Below, in pieces: positions 38,745-47,350 of a stretch of 64,000 bases of DNA. Each line of letters starts with the position of its first letter. Within the stretch, counting starts at the first letter, position 1. The stretch comes from Bacilli bacterium. Its GTDB lineage: Bacteria; Bacillota_I; Bacilli_A; RFN20; CAG-826. The notes under the pieces were generated by a model that did not search any database, had not been told where the DNA came from, and was given only the letters and a program-made list of their open reading frames with translations. The translations under genes and the position numbers were made by a program. Where the stretch lies: assembly GCA_022482735.1 (NCBI GenBank), contig JAKVOO010000001.1, positions 1,026,837 through 1,090,836 of the forward strand, given 5' to 3'.

Positions 38745-40236
38745 ATGAAAATAGGCGGTTTGGATATTGGAACGACTGGATGTAAGCTAACCATCTTTGA
38801 TGCAAAAGGAAAACAGATTGATGCGGCCTACCAAAGTTATACTATTATGCGAACAGGGGACAAACATGAAATAGACGCTTCAGCACTAATGAATGCCGTT
38901 TATAAGGTAATTAGGGAATTGGCATTAAAGTATAATGATATCGCTGGTATTGGAGTTACAAGTTTTGGCGAGTCATTTGTATTAACGGATGAAAAGGGAA
39001 TTCCTTTGTCGTTATCAATGCTTTATACCGATCCTCGAGGAAAAGAAGAATGTCAAAAGTTATGCAGCCAACTCACAATCGATAAAATTACTAGTATAAC
39101 GGGTCTATATCCGCATGAAATGTATTCAATAAGTAAAATTATGTGGATTAAGAAACATCAACCTGACATTTATGCTCACACAAAACATATTTTTTTAATT
39201 GAAGATTTTGTTGTTTTTAATTTAACGGGAAATGCCCAGATTGATTACTCCCTTGCGGCACGCACTATGGCTTTTGACATAAATCTGCTTGCGTGGAGTG
39301 AAAAAATATTTTCTACGGCTGACATCGATGTTTCATTAATGAGTAAATCTGTGGCCAGCGGCACAAGCGCAGGAAAGATTACCCCTGAGATTGTTGAGAT
39401 GACCGGACTCAATTGCTTATGCGAAATAATAACAGTTAGTCATGATCAAGTGGCAGCAGGTTATTGGAACAGGAGCATTTACTGGCGGTATCGCTATCGA
39501 TGGTGCGGGAACGGTCGAATGTCTCACTCCTATTTTTGATTCTTTGCCTAACATTCAAGCTCTAAGTAAGGGATCATTTGCCGTTGTTCCATACGTGATG
39601 AAAGGTAAATATGTCGCTTATGCCTTTTCTTATACGGGTGGGGCTCTGCTTCAATGGTGTATAGATACCTTAGCCAAAGATGAAAAGCGAATAGCAGAAA
39701 TAAAGAAGACTAGTGTTAATGAACTTTTAGAAAGTCAGTTGTTAACTAACGAACCAACGGGAATATTAGTTCTACCCCATTTTGCTGGAGCGGCGACACC
39801 ATATATGGATACAGGCTCAAAAGGAGCAATTATCGGGCTAACTACGACCCATACACTTGCCGATATATATCGGGCATGTATGGAGGGAGTTGGCTATGAA
39901 ATGTATCTTAACTACGAATTGATGGCTTCTGCCGGTATTAAATTTAGGAGTTTGAATGCCACTGGTGGGGGAGCACATTCCAAACTTTGGATGCAAATGA
40001 AAGCAGATATATTAAATCTACCGATCACGGCCCAGGAAAATGTTAATGCGGGGACTATAGGTAGTGCGATGTTAACGGGAGTAGCAATTGGAATTTATAA
40101 AGACCTTTCGGAAGCGGCTAATTTGTTGGTTAAAAAAGGTGAAACTTACTATCCGTGCGAAGAAATGCATAAAAAATATATGAAAATATACCAACGATAT
40201 AAGGGCGTATATAATGCAATACGGCCTTTGGTATGA
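38745..40236 (+). pseudogene. FGGY-family sugar kinase, frame broken by one extra base
   Basis: Carbohydrate kinase of the xylulokinase/fuculokinase family. The start at 38745 (MKIGGLDIGTTGCKLTIFD, phosphate-binding loop) lies just after the isomerase stop. The frame breaks in the GGTT at 39459-39462, between VSHDQVAAG and IGTGAFTGGIAIDG; skipping one base restores about 497 residues, the usual family length. The second half holds GGALLQW, FAGAATPYMD and the adenosine-binding LNATGGGAHSK. It should phosphorylate the ketose made by the isomerase for the aldolase encoded next. Confidence 0.87.
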
Positions 40237-40245
40237 GGTAAAAAT

Positions 40246-41082
40246 ATGATTATTAATTTAATAGATATATTGAAATTAGCAGAAGAAAAGCACTGCGCAG
40301 TTGGAGCGTTTAATACGCCTAATCTAGAATGTATTAATGCGGTTTTAACCGCGGCGGAAAAACTAAATGTTCCTGTCATTATATCCCACGCGGAACTTCA
40401 TGAAGAAGTATCGCCGTTAGATGTAATTGGACCAGTTATGGTCGAAGCAGCTAAAAGAGCAAAAGTGCCCGTCTGTGTGCACTTAGATCACTGCGAGCAT
40501 CTTGATTATATGGCTCGAGCCTTAGCTATTGGTTTTACGGGAGTAATGTACGATGGTAGTATTCTTTCCTACGAAGAAAATGTGGCAAATACAATTAAAG
40601 CTGTTGCCATGGCTCGTAAATATAAAGCGGGAGTTGAAGCGGAAATTGGAACTTTGGCGGCACGCGAGAATGGCGAGCAATCGACAAGTGGACCAATATA
40701 TACTTCGCCAGAATTAGCTGTTAGTTTTTGCAAGGATACGGGTATCGATGCCTTGGCCCCAAGTTTTGGAACGGCGCATGGAATTTATAAGTCCAAGCCA
40801 ATTCTTGATTTAGCTCGTGTAAAAACAATTGCCGAGTTGACAAAAATACCGCTGGTTATGCATGGTGGCAGTGGAGTTTCTTGCGATGATTATCGAACGG
40901 GAATCAAATATGGATTACGAAAGATTAATTATTATAGTTATATGTCAAAAGCGGGAACTACGGCTGTTAAGGAACTTCTTTCTAAACAAGATATTACTTT
41001 TTTCCACGATCTAGCCTTAGCCGCAGAAAAAGCAATGGAAACAGACGCTGAAAAGGCAATGCGAGTTTTTGCCGGGCTATAA
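40246..41082 (+). CDS. Class II fructose/tagatose-bisphosphate-type aldolase
   Basis: 278-residue zinc-dependent aldolase of the FbaA/GatY/KbaY type. Metal ligands are visible in VCVHLDHCEH, the Glu of VEAEIG, FGTAHGIY and VMHGGSGV. In this operon it should split the phosphorylated ketose into dihydroxyacetone phosphate and an aldehyde. A class II FBA-type enzyme here, instead of a FucA/RhaD-type aldolase, is unusual beside a fucose-isomerase-like gene. The start follows GAGGTAAAA; the gene is intact. Confidence 0.9.
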   Translation: MIINLIDILKLAEEKHCAVGAFNTPNLECINAVLTAAEKLNVPVIISHAELHEEVSPLDVIGPVMVEAAKRAKVPVCVHLDHCEHLDYMARALAIGFTGVMYDGSILSYEENVANTIKAVAMARKYKAGVEAEIGTLAARENGEQSTSGPIYTSPELAVSFCKDTGIDALAPSFGTAHGIYKSKPILDLARVKTIAELTKIPLVMHGGSGVSCDDYRTGIKYGLRKINYYSYMSKAGTTAVKELLSKQDITFFHDLALAAEKAMETDAEKAMRVFAGL

Positions 41083-41199
41083 AAAAGTTAAATATAAATA
41101 TTAAAATATAAATGACTAAATACATAAAAAAAACAAATATACTATTTTTTGCTACTTATTGTATAATGAAATCATTAAAAATCGGGGGTGATGATTTTT

Positions 41200-41469
41200 A
41201 TGTTTAGAAAACTCATTTGCGGACTCTTCTTCGTTGTTTCGTTAATTGCGCTTGTCTTCGCGGGATTTGCTATCGGCGATTTATCATCAGCAATGGGAGT
41301 TACCATTGACTTTGCCGCTGTTAAAGACGCGATTGGCGCGGGCCAAATCATGCCAATCATTTCGTCACTTGGAGTTTTTGTGATGGCAATCCTCAATGTT
41401 TTTGGATTACCTTTACTAGTTTTCCTTGTGAGTTTGATTGGTCTCACATTACCGAGAAAACGGGCTTGA
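41200..41469 (+). CDS. Small membrane protein of unknown function
   Basis: 89 residues from the ATG at 41200, which lies nine bases after the run GGGGGTG; two in-frame starts slightly upstream (41188, 41191) overlap that run and are less likely. Two hydrophobic helices (LICGLFFVVSLIALVFAGFA and a second near residues 52-83) flank a polar stretch, and the chain ends PRKRA. A TATAAT lies at 41162-41167, and a strong terminator follows, so it is probably a single-gene transcript. No family recognised. Confidence 0.6.
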   Translation: MFRKLICGLFFVVSLIALVFAGFAIGDLSSAMGVTIDFAAVKDAIGAGQIMPIISSLGVFVMAILNVFGLPLLVFLVSLIGLTLPRKRA

Positions 41470-41495
41470 AGTCAAAATTGCCAGTGAGCAAAAAG

Positions 41496-41526
41496 AAATG
41501 CTCCGAATTAATCGGAGCATTTTTTA
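41496..41526. terminator. Bidirectional terminator
   Basis: AAATGCTCCGA (41496-41506) pairs with TCGGAGCATTT (41512-41522): an 11-bp perfect stem with a T run on one side and an A-rich flank on the other. It ends both the small membrane gene and the V-ATPase operon. Confidence 0.9.
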
Positions 41527-42140
41527 TTTGACATTTTCTTTTTTTCTATGATGTTTTACAAGATAGTAAATCCCAACACTAGCACCAACTATACCAGCAA
41601 TGCCTAAATAAAAATAAGCCGAAGTCGTGACTACTTTCACTCCATTGATAAAATCAGCGCTAGGAATCAGTTGACTATAAACACCAACTAAATCTTTTTC
41701 GGTAACGTAATAAGGAGTGGATTCAGTTCCCCAACGGTCATATTTAGCGGGATCATCCGCATTATAGTTTTTCTTTTCCTCGCTATAGGTGAGAATGTGA
41801 CCATCATCATCTATATATCCAAAGTAATGAATAACAACCACCCGTTCAGTGACGGGGATACTGGTCAATTGGGCATTGGCTTCAAAGATGATTATCTCGC
41901 CTTCGGTTAGATTTTCAATTTTAGTTTTTTTCACTACGACGTAATCATTGACGCGAATTGATGGCTCCATTGATGGAGAAGTTACCCGGTAATAGCCGAT
42001 GCCAAATACTTTAATCAATCCGTTTGGAACCACGGTTGTAAGAAGGAAAATAAAAACAATAAAAGACAAAATGCCAACATAAATGGCGTTGGCAATTCGT
42101 TTAATTATTTTCTTCCTATTTGGTCTGGATCAGTTTTCAT
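41524..42140 (-). CDS. lepB: Signal peptidase I (SipW-like), start region probably frameshifted
   Basis: Membrane serine protease that removes signal peptides. The nucleophile is in VTSPSMEPSI, and a second helix near the C-terminus ends KHHRKKENVK, as in SipW/ER-type enzymes. The open frame has no ATG; its first usual start (TTG, 42069) cuts the first helix. An ATG at 42140, overlapping the atpD stop, reads MKTDPDQIGRK and joins the main frame (IIKRIANAIYVGILSF) if one A is restored in the run at 42108-42111. The ER-type catalytic His motif (THR) reads TER here, so the base residue may be altered. Confidence 0.75.
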
Positions 42141-42750
42141 CATTTAATTTGTTCGCTTTAATAACTTTCATACGAACAAACTCCTCACGATCGCGCTCTT
42201 CTAGAACTTCGCCGATATATTTAATATTGGCAGTAAGATTCGGAATAACGACGTTTTTTAAAGCATTGGCTCGTTTTTGACTATGACGAATTGCATTAGC
42301 AAGTTTATAAACCGCATTATCAATTTCTGCGAGAGTAATAGTTAAATCGCGCGCTTTTTGAAACATTTGGTAAGCATAATCAAATTTCGTATTAGTGGCC
42401 CTTAGGCCGTAAGAAAGTTTAAATTTTTGGGTTTCGTGGCTTACGACAGGAATATCAACCCCCATTACATTGCGATAGGTAATATGAACGTTTTCATCGA
42501 TGGGAATTGCTTTGGCAATGTCTTCCACAATACCAAGGGTAATGTTAGCTTCTTGAAGTGCCATATAGGCCTTAGCATAAGTAGAGCTTATCTGATCACG
42601 AATTTCCACCACTTTTGGCAATAGTAAAAGCATTTCCCGGACAAGAATATTTTTCTTCCGGTCCATGAGTGACTGCCCAACAATCGCTAAATTCTGCGAT
42701 TTTTTGAGCGCCATTAAATTACCTTTGGTTGGAATTACGTTGGTGTTCAT
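42130..42750 (-). CDS. atpD: V-type ATP synthase subunit D
   Basis: 206-residue central-stalk subunit, almost all helical, with the family start NVIPTKGNLMALKKSQNLA. It forms the rotor axle inside the A3B3 head. It starts on the last base of the B-subunit gene (TAATG) and is the last V-ATPase gene of the operon, followed by signal peptidase. Confidence 0.93.
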   Translation of the reverse strand: MNTNVIPTKGNLMALKKSQNLAIVGQSLMDRKKNILVREMLLLLPKVVEIRDQISSTYAKAYMALQEANITLGIVEDIAKAIPIDENVHITYRNVMGVDIPVVSHETQKFKLSYGLRATNTKFDYAYQMFQKARDLTITLAEIDNAVYKLANAIRHSQKRANALKNVVIPNLTANIKYIGEVLEERDREEFVRMKVIKANKLNDEN

Positions 42751-44198
42751 TATTTGGCCTGTTGTCCTTGATTGATAATTTTGCTTACAAGGTTGGAATC
42801 GGTGATTCCAAAACGTTTGCTAGCACGTTTAGGGTCATAGTATTGAGTAATATATTTTTCATCTAGACGCGACAGTTCACTGGTTGGAAGGATACTAATT
42901 AAATCCCAGCCTAAATCAAGTGAGTAATTAATATCGCGGTTTTCATCTTTTTGGTTTAAGAAAAACTGTTCAAAAAGATTGCCAAACAGCATATAGGTTT
43001 GATCGGTTTCATTTAATTCATCTTCCCCGATTACCGCAGCTAATGAGCGAATCTCCTGCACTTTGGCGTAACTAGCGAAAAGTTGATTAGCCATGGCTTG
43101 GTGATCTTCACGAGTATATTCGGCACCGATACCATCCTTCATTAAGCGCGAAAGGGAAGGTAAAATAGAAACCGGCGGAAAAACACCTTTTTGGTATAGT
43201 TCACGGTCCAAGACGATCTGACCTTCGGTAATATACCCAGTTAAATCGGGGACAGGGTGCGTAATGTCATCATTGGGCATAGTTAGAATCGGAATTTGAG
43301 TAACGGAGCCTGGCCGACCATGGACCATGCCCGCCCGTTCATAAAGACTGGCAAGATCGCTATATAAGTAGCCCGGGAATCCTTTTCGTCCAGGAATCTC
43401 GCCTTTGGAAGAAGAAAATTCTCTTAAGGCCTCACAATAGGCGGTCATATCAGTAAGAATAACCAAAACATTGTACCCTTTTTCAAATGCAAGATATTCA
43501 GCCGCGGTTAATGCACAACGAGGAGTAAGAATCCGTTCAATAATCGGGTCATTAGCGATATTGGTAAACATTACTACGTGGTCCATAACATGAGCATCTT
43601 CAAAAGCTTGCTCAAAGTATTGGGCGACATCGTGCTTAACTCCCATCGCAGCAAAGACAATACAAAACTTCTCGTTATTTTTATCAGCAATTTTGGCCTG
43701 TCGAACAATTTGAACGGCTAATTCATTATGAGGAAGACCGGTCCCGGTAAATATTGGAAGTTTTTGTCCACGAATAAGTGTCGTAAGAACATCAATTGAA
43801 GAGATACCGGTTTGAATATAGTTTCGAGGATAAACCCGAGATACTGGATTGAGTGCCTCACCATTGACATCGCGGCGAACACTAGCAAAAACGGGTCCCA
43901 ATCCATCAATTGGTTCGCCAGCACCATTAAAGATACGCCCGAGAATTTCCTGAGATAACGGAAGTTCTAATGGACGTCCTAAAAACTTTACTTTGGCTTC
44001 TTTTAATCCTAGTCCCTGCGTTCCTTCAAATACCTGGATGGCAACTTTATCACCATCGATTTCAATGACACGTCCATTTCGAACTTCGCCATTATCAAGT
44101 CGTAATTCGACGACTTCATCATAGCCGACGCCATTTACACCTTGAAGAAAAACCAATGGACCATTAACTGCAGTTAAACCAATATATTGTAATGCCAT
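42750..44198 (-). CDS. atpB: V-type ATP synthase subunit B
   Basis: 482-residue regulatory, non-catalytic head subunit. It begins [19 protein letters not shown] and contains [17 protein letters not shown] where the catalytic subunit has a P-loop, plus the conserved [21 protein letters not shown] segment. It alternates with subunit A in the head. AAGGAG lies seven bases before the start. Confidence 0.96.
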   Translation of the reverse strand: MALQYIGLTAVNGPLVFLQGVNGVGYDEVVELRLDNGEVRNGRVIEIDGDKVAIQVFEGTQGLGLKEAKVKFLGRPLELPLSQEILGRIFNGAGEPIDGLGPVFASVRRDVNGEALNPVSRVYPRNYIQTGISSIDVLTTLIRGQKLPIFTGTGLPHNELAVQIVRQAKIADKNNEKFCIVFAAMGVKHDVAQYFEQAFEDAHVMDHVVMFTNIANDPIIERILTPRCALTAAEYLAFEKGYNVLVILTDMTAYCEALREFSSSKGEIPGRKGFPGYLYSDLASLYERAGMVHGRPGSVTQIPILTMPNDDITHPVPDLTGYITEGQIVLDRELYQKGVFPPVSILPSLSRLMKDGIGAEYTREDHQAMANQLFASYAKVQEIRSLAAVIGEDELNETDQTYMLFGNLFEQFFLNQKDENRDINYSLDLGWDLISILPTSELSRLDEKYITQYYDPKRASKRFGITDSNLVSKIINQGQQAK

Positions 44199-44207
44199 GT
44201 TTTCTCC

Positions 44208-45956
44208 TTACTTAATGGATTCGATAGTTTTGGTGATTTTTTCTTTCAAATCATCAAAATGCTTCAATTCATTATTTTTAATATCGTATTTCATCTTAAT
44301 TACTTCATCAAAAATGCCCGTCTTCAAAAGCAAACTTAAAGCATGACTGCCGTTAATAAATTTGGTAGCCGAATCGTATAAGAAAAGAATTACATCCATC
44401 ATTAAGAGTTGCTTCTTAAGTGGGACATAGGTGTCTTCGGGGTGAAAAGCATTTTGTTGAAGGAAACCGACCCGAATAACGCGGCCGATTTCAATAACTA
44501 ACTTTTGATCGTCGGGTAAAACATCTCCGCCAATTAAGCGGACAATTTCCATCAGTTTTTCCTCTTCGGCAAGCAAAGTCCGAATACGAGCCCGATCTTT
44601 TAAGAAAAGCGGACTCACATGGCGATTATACCAAGGGGATAAGTCATTAAGATATTCACTATAACTGATATTCCAGTTAACGGCGGCATAGTGCCGTTGG
44701 TAAGCTAAGTTCTTATCAAGCGCCCAAAAACAACGAACAAATCGCTTTGTGTTTTGAGTAACTGGCTCACTGAAATCGGCTCCTTGCGGAGAGACCGCGC
44801 CAATGATTGTGACGGAACCTTTAGTGTTGTTGAGGTTTTCGACACTTCCCGCCCGTTCGTAGAATTGAGCAATACGAGAAGGAAGATAGGCCGGGAAGCC
44901 TTCTTCGGCTGGCATTTCTTCTAAGCGACCAGAAATTTCTCTTAAAGCTTCCGCCCAACGAGAAGTCGAATCGGCCATAAGGGCAACGTTATAGCCCATA
45001 TCCCGATAATATTCGGCAATAGTCACTCCAGTGTAAATACTAGCTTCACGAGCAGCAACCGGCATATTAGAGGTATTGGCTATTAAAACAGTTCGCTCCA
45101 TTAATGATTTATGGGTGTGAGGGTCGATAAGAGCTTGGAATTCTTCCAAGACCTGAGTCATTTCATTTCCTCGCTCGCCACAACCAACATAAACGATTAA
45201 ATCGGCGTCGCACCATTTAGCCAATTGGTGCTGCATCATTGTTTTTCCGGTTCCAAATCCACCCGGAACTGCCGCTGCCCCACCTTTAGCAAGGGGAAAG
45301 ACGGTATCAATGATTCTTTGTCCGGTAATCAAAGGAGTATCCAAAGGAAGTTGCTCTTTAATGGGACGAGGCTTTTTAATTGGCCATTCTTGAACTAAGG
45401 TAATGTTTTCTTCTTTTCCATCGATACTTTTAATCTTAGCAATGACGTCATTAATATGATATTGGCCATCGCTTACGATACTAGTTATCTCTCCTTTAAC
45501 GAACGGAGGAACCATTATTTTATGAATAATTGAATCTGTTTCCTGAATGGTAGCTAATATGTCTCCACCCTGTACTTTAGTTCCGTTTTCGCCAACAATC
45601 TTAACATCCCAAAGACGATTTTCATCAAGCGGATTAACATCACTGCCCGGAGCGATAAAAATGCCTTTAGCCGAAGCGATTTCCTTTAAAGGGCGTTCGA
45701 TACCATCAAAAATATTTTTGATGATACCCGGGCCGAGTTTGACTGAAACTAAACTGTGGGTACCGATGACTTCATCACCTTTTTTTAAACCAGTGGTGCT
45801 TTCATATACTTGAATTACTGTTTCGACATCAGAAATAGAAATAACTTCACCCATTAATTTAAGGGGTCCAACGTAAACTTTTTCTAGCATAGAAAAGTCA
45901 CTGGTATTGCGTACCTTAATGACGGGGCCATTAATTGAATAAATCGTGTTTTTCAT
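44208..45956 (-). CDS. atpA: V-type ATP synthase catalytic subunit A
   Basis: 582-residue catalytic subunit. The P-loop GGFGTGKT is near residue 235, and the non-homologous insert typical of V/A-type A subunits (about residues 115-190) precedes it. The segment ADSTSRWAEALREISGRLEEMP is diagnostic. A GGGGAGG site inside the end of the E gene sets the start. It is one of nine V-ATPase genes in a tight operon. Confidence 0.97.
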   Translation of the reverse strand: MKNTIYSINGPVIKVRNTSDFSMLEKVYVGPLKLMGEVISISDVETVIQVYESTTGLKKGDEVIGTHSLVSVKLGPGIIKNIFDGIERPLKEIASAKGIFIAPGSDVNPLDENRLWDVKIVGENGTKVQGGDILATIQETDSIIHKIMVPPFVKGEITSIVSDGQYHINDVIAKIKSIDGKEENITLVQEWPIKKPRPIKEQLPLDTPLITGQRIIDTVFPLAKGGAAAVPGGFGTGKTMMQHQLAKWCDADLIVYVGCGERGNEMTQVLEEFQALIDPHTHKSLMERTVLIANTSNMPVAAREASIYTGVTIAEYYRDMGYNVALMADSTSRWAEALREISGRLEEMPAEEGFPAYLPSRIAQFYERAGSVENLNNTKGSVTIIGAVSPQGADFSEPVTQNTKRFVRCFWALDKNLAYQRHYAAVNWNISYSEYLNDLSPWYNRHVSPLFLKDRARIRTLLAEEEKLMEIVRLIGGDVLPDDQKLVIEIGRVIRVGFLQQNAFHPEDTYVPLKKQLLMMDVILFLYDSATKFINGSHALSLLLKTGIFDEVIKMKYDIKNNELKHFDDLKEKITKTIESIK

Positions 45957-45958
45957 TT

Positions 45959-46555
45959 TTACTTTACCTCCCCTTCATTAAACCAGGCAGCATTATCATA
46001 GAACCAAGCATGAGATTCACTTATTCGATTCTTCAAAGATTCATCAGAAAGCGTTTTTTCATCCTTTGAATAAATAACAAAGCCTCCGATTAGGTTATCT
46101 TCTAAAACAAGCTCCAGATTCGTATCCTTTATTATTTTGGCAGCCACCTTATCGCTTTTATCAATAGCAATCTTGTGGTAATCGGCAAGCGTATAACTAC
46201 TAAGACGCTTTTTAAACCATTTTTCATAATCTTTACTGGCAACAAAAATATTTATTTCATTGATTAAACGATCGAAAATTTCTTCAAGTAATTTTTGCCG
46301 ATGATTCATTACCTCAAGATCTAGTTTTCGTTGATAGGAAGCAAGCTTTAATTGATACTCACGTTCCAAATCACTTTTTTTAATATTTATGATATTGTCT
46401 TGCTCTTCTTTAAGTTCTTTTTCAATCGATACCTGAGCTTGTTGTTTTAAAGAGGCAATCTCCTCTTCGAGGGCCTTAACTCTTTTATCAACCTCGGCAT
46501 CGATAGTTTTCTTAAAGTAAAAATATAAACTATCCTTTTTTTGGCCGTCCATCAT
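45959..46555 (-). CDS. atpE: V-type ATP synthase subunit E
   Basis: 198-residue peripheral-stalk subunit. A long charged helix (VDKRVKALEEEIASLKQQ and onward to about residue 85) is followed by a globular C-terminal domain. It starts at ATGATG overlapping the TGA of subunit F. Its position between F and A fits the bacterial V-ATPase order. Confidence 0.88.
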   Translation of the reverse strand: MMDGQKKDSLYFYFKKTIDAEVDKRVKALEEEIASLKQQAQVSIEKELKEEQDNIINIKKSDLEREYQLKLASYQRKLDLEVMNHRQKLLEEIFDRLINEINIFVASKDYEKWFKKRLSSYTLADYHKIAIDKSDKVAAKIIKDTNLELVLEDNLIGGFVIYSKDEKTLSDESLKNRISESHAWFYDNAAWFNEGEVK

Positions 46556-46878
46556 TTACCACCCTCCAAACTTACTCCAATCGCTTTACTAACATATGCA
46601 TCAATTGACTCGCCAATTTTGCTATGCCCGTGGCGGTCGGGAATTTCGACTAGTAAAGTGTGCCCTGCTCGTAACTTAAGTTCACTAATGACATTAGGAG
46701 CCATTTCGATTAACTTTGTCGTGATTAAAACAATGCCGATGTCATTATCGCGCATAACCTCACCGAGACGTTTCAAAAGTAACGGCCGATCATGGATGAC
46801 TTCGCCTTTGATTCCCACTAAACGCATACCGATTAAAGTATCGTCGTTATCACTTAATACGTAGAACTTCACTTTCAT
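46552..46878 (-). CDS. atpF: V-type ATP synthase subunit F
   Basis: 108-residue central-stalk subunit with the Rossmann-like fold of the family (KVKFYVLSDNDDTLIGMRLVGI, then IGIVLITTKL). The ATG at 46878 is chosen over the TTG three bases earlier because AAGG lies closer to normal spacing. It overlaps subunit E by four bases. Confidence 0.9.
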   Translation of the reverse strand: MKVKFYVLSDNDDTLIGMRLVGIKGEVIHDRPLLLKRLGEVMRDNDIGIVLITTKLIEMAPNVISELKLRAGHTLLVEIPDRHGHSKIGESIDAYVSKAIGVSLEGGK

Positions 46879-46886
46879 CAACCTTC

Positions 46887-47339
46887 TTACGCTAAAGTTG
46901 GGATATTGTTGAGAATTAAAATAGAAATAAGTAAACCATAAATTGCCACACCTTCACCAAGAGCAACGAAAATTAAGGATTTACCTAAATTCTTAGGATT
47001 CTCAGAGATTGCCCCAATAGCTGCAGGAGCAGCCGCGGCGACGGCAATACCAGCACCTAAGGCACTTAAGCCCGTGGAAAGAGCAGCCCCTAAATAACCA
47101 AAGCCAGCAGCCTTGCTATATAGTTCAAGAGCGGCACCATCAGTTGGGCTGACAGTTGCACCGAGTACATGCGGTGCTGAAACAGCGGTAATCACGAGCA
47201 AGGTGAAGAATAGGGCGACATGAATCACGACCCGCTTCTTAGCCGAAACAGCAGCAACCTTACCTTTAAAAACTTTGATAAGGGGTAAACAAATAAGAGC
47301 AATACCAGCGATAATAAACGCTAAAACAATCCATTCCAT
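46887..47339 (-). CDS. atpK: V-type ATP synthase subunit K (membrane rotor ring)
   Basis: 150-residue proteolipid with four helices in two hairpins. Only the last helix has the ion-binding Glu (FVALGEGVAIYGLL); the first hairpin has no acidic residue in its membrane part, so there is one site per four helices. The residues around the Glu (GEGVAIYG rather than the ETQ-type motif of sodium rings) suggest proton coupling, which is an inference. The glycine/alanine-rich helix GYLGAALSTGLSALGAGIAV is typical. Confidence 0.93.
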   Translation of the reverse strand: MEWIVLAFIIAGIALICLPLIKVFKGKVAAVSAKKRVVIHVALFFTLLVITAVSAPHVLGATVSPTDGAALELYSKAAGFGYLGAALSTGLSALGAGIAVAAAAPAAIGAISENPKNLGKSLIFVALGEGVAIYGLLISILILNNIPTLA

Positions 47340-47350
47340 CTTAATACCTC

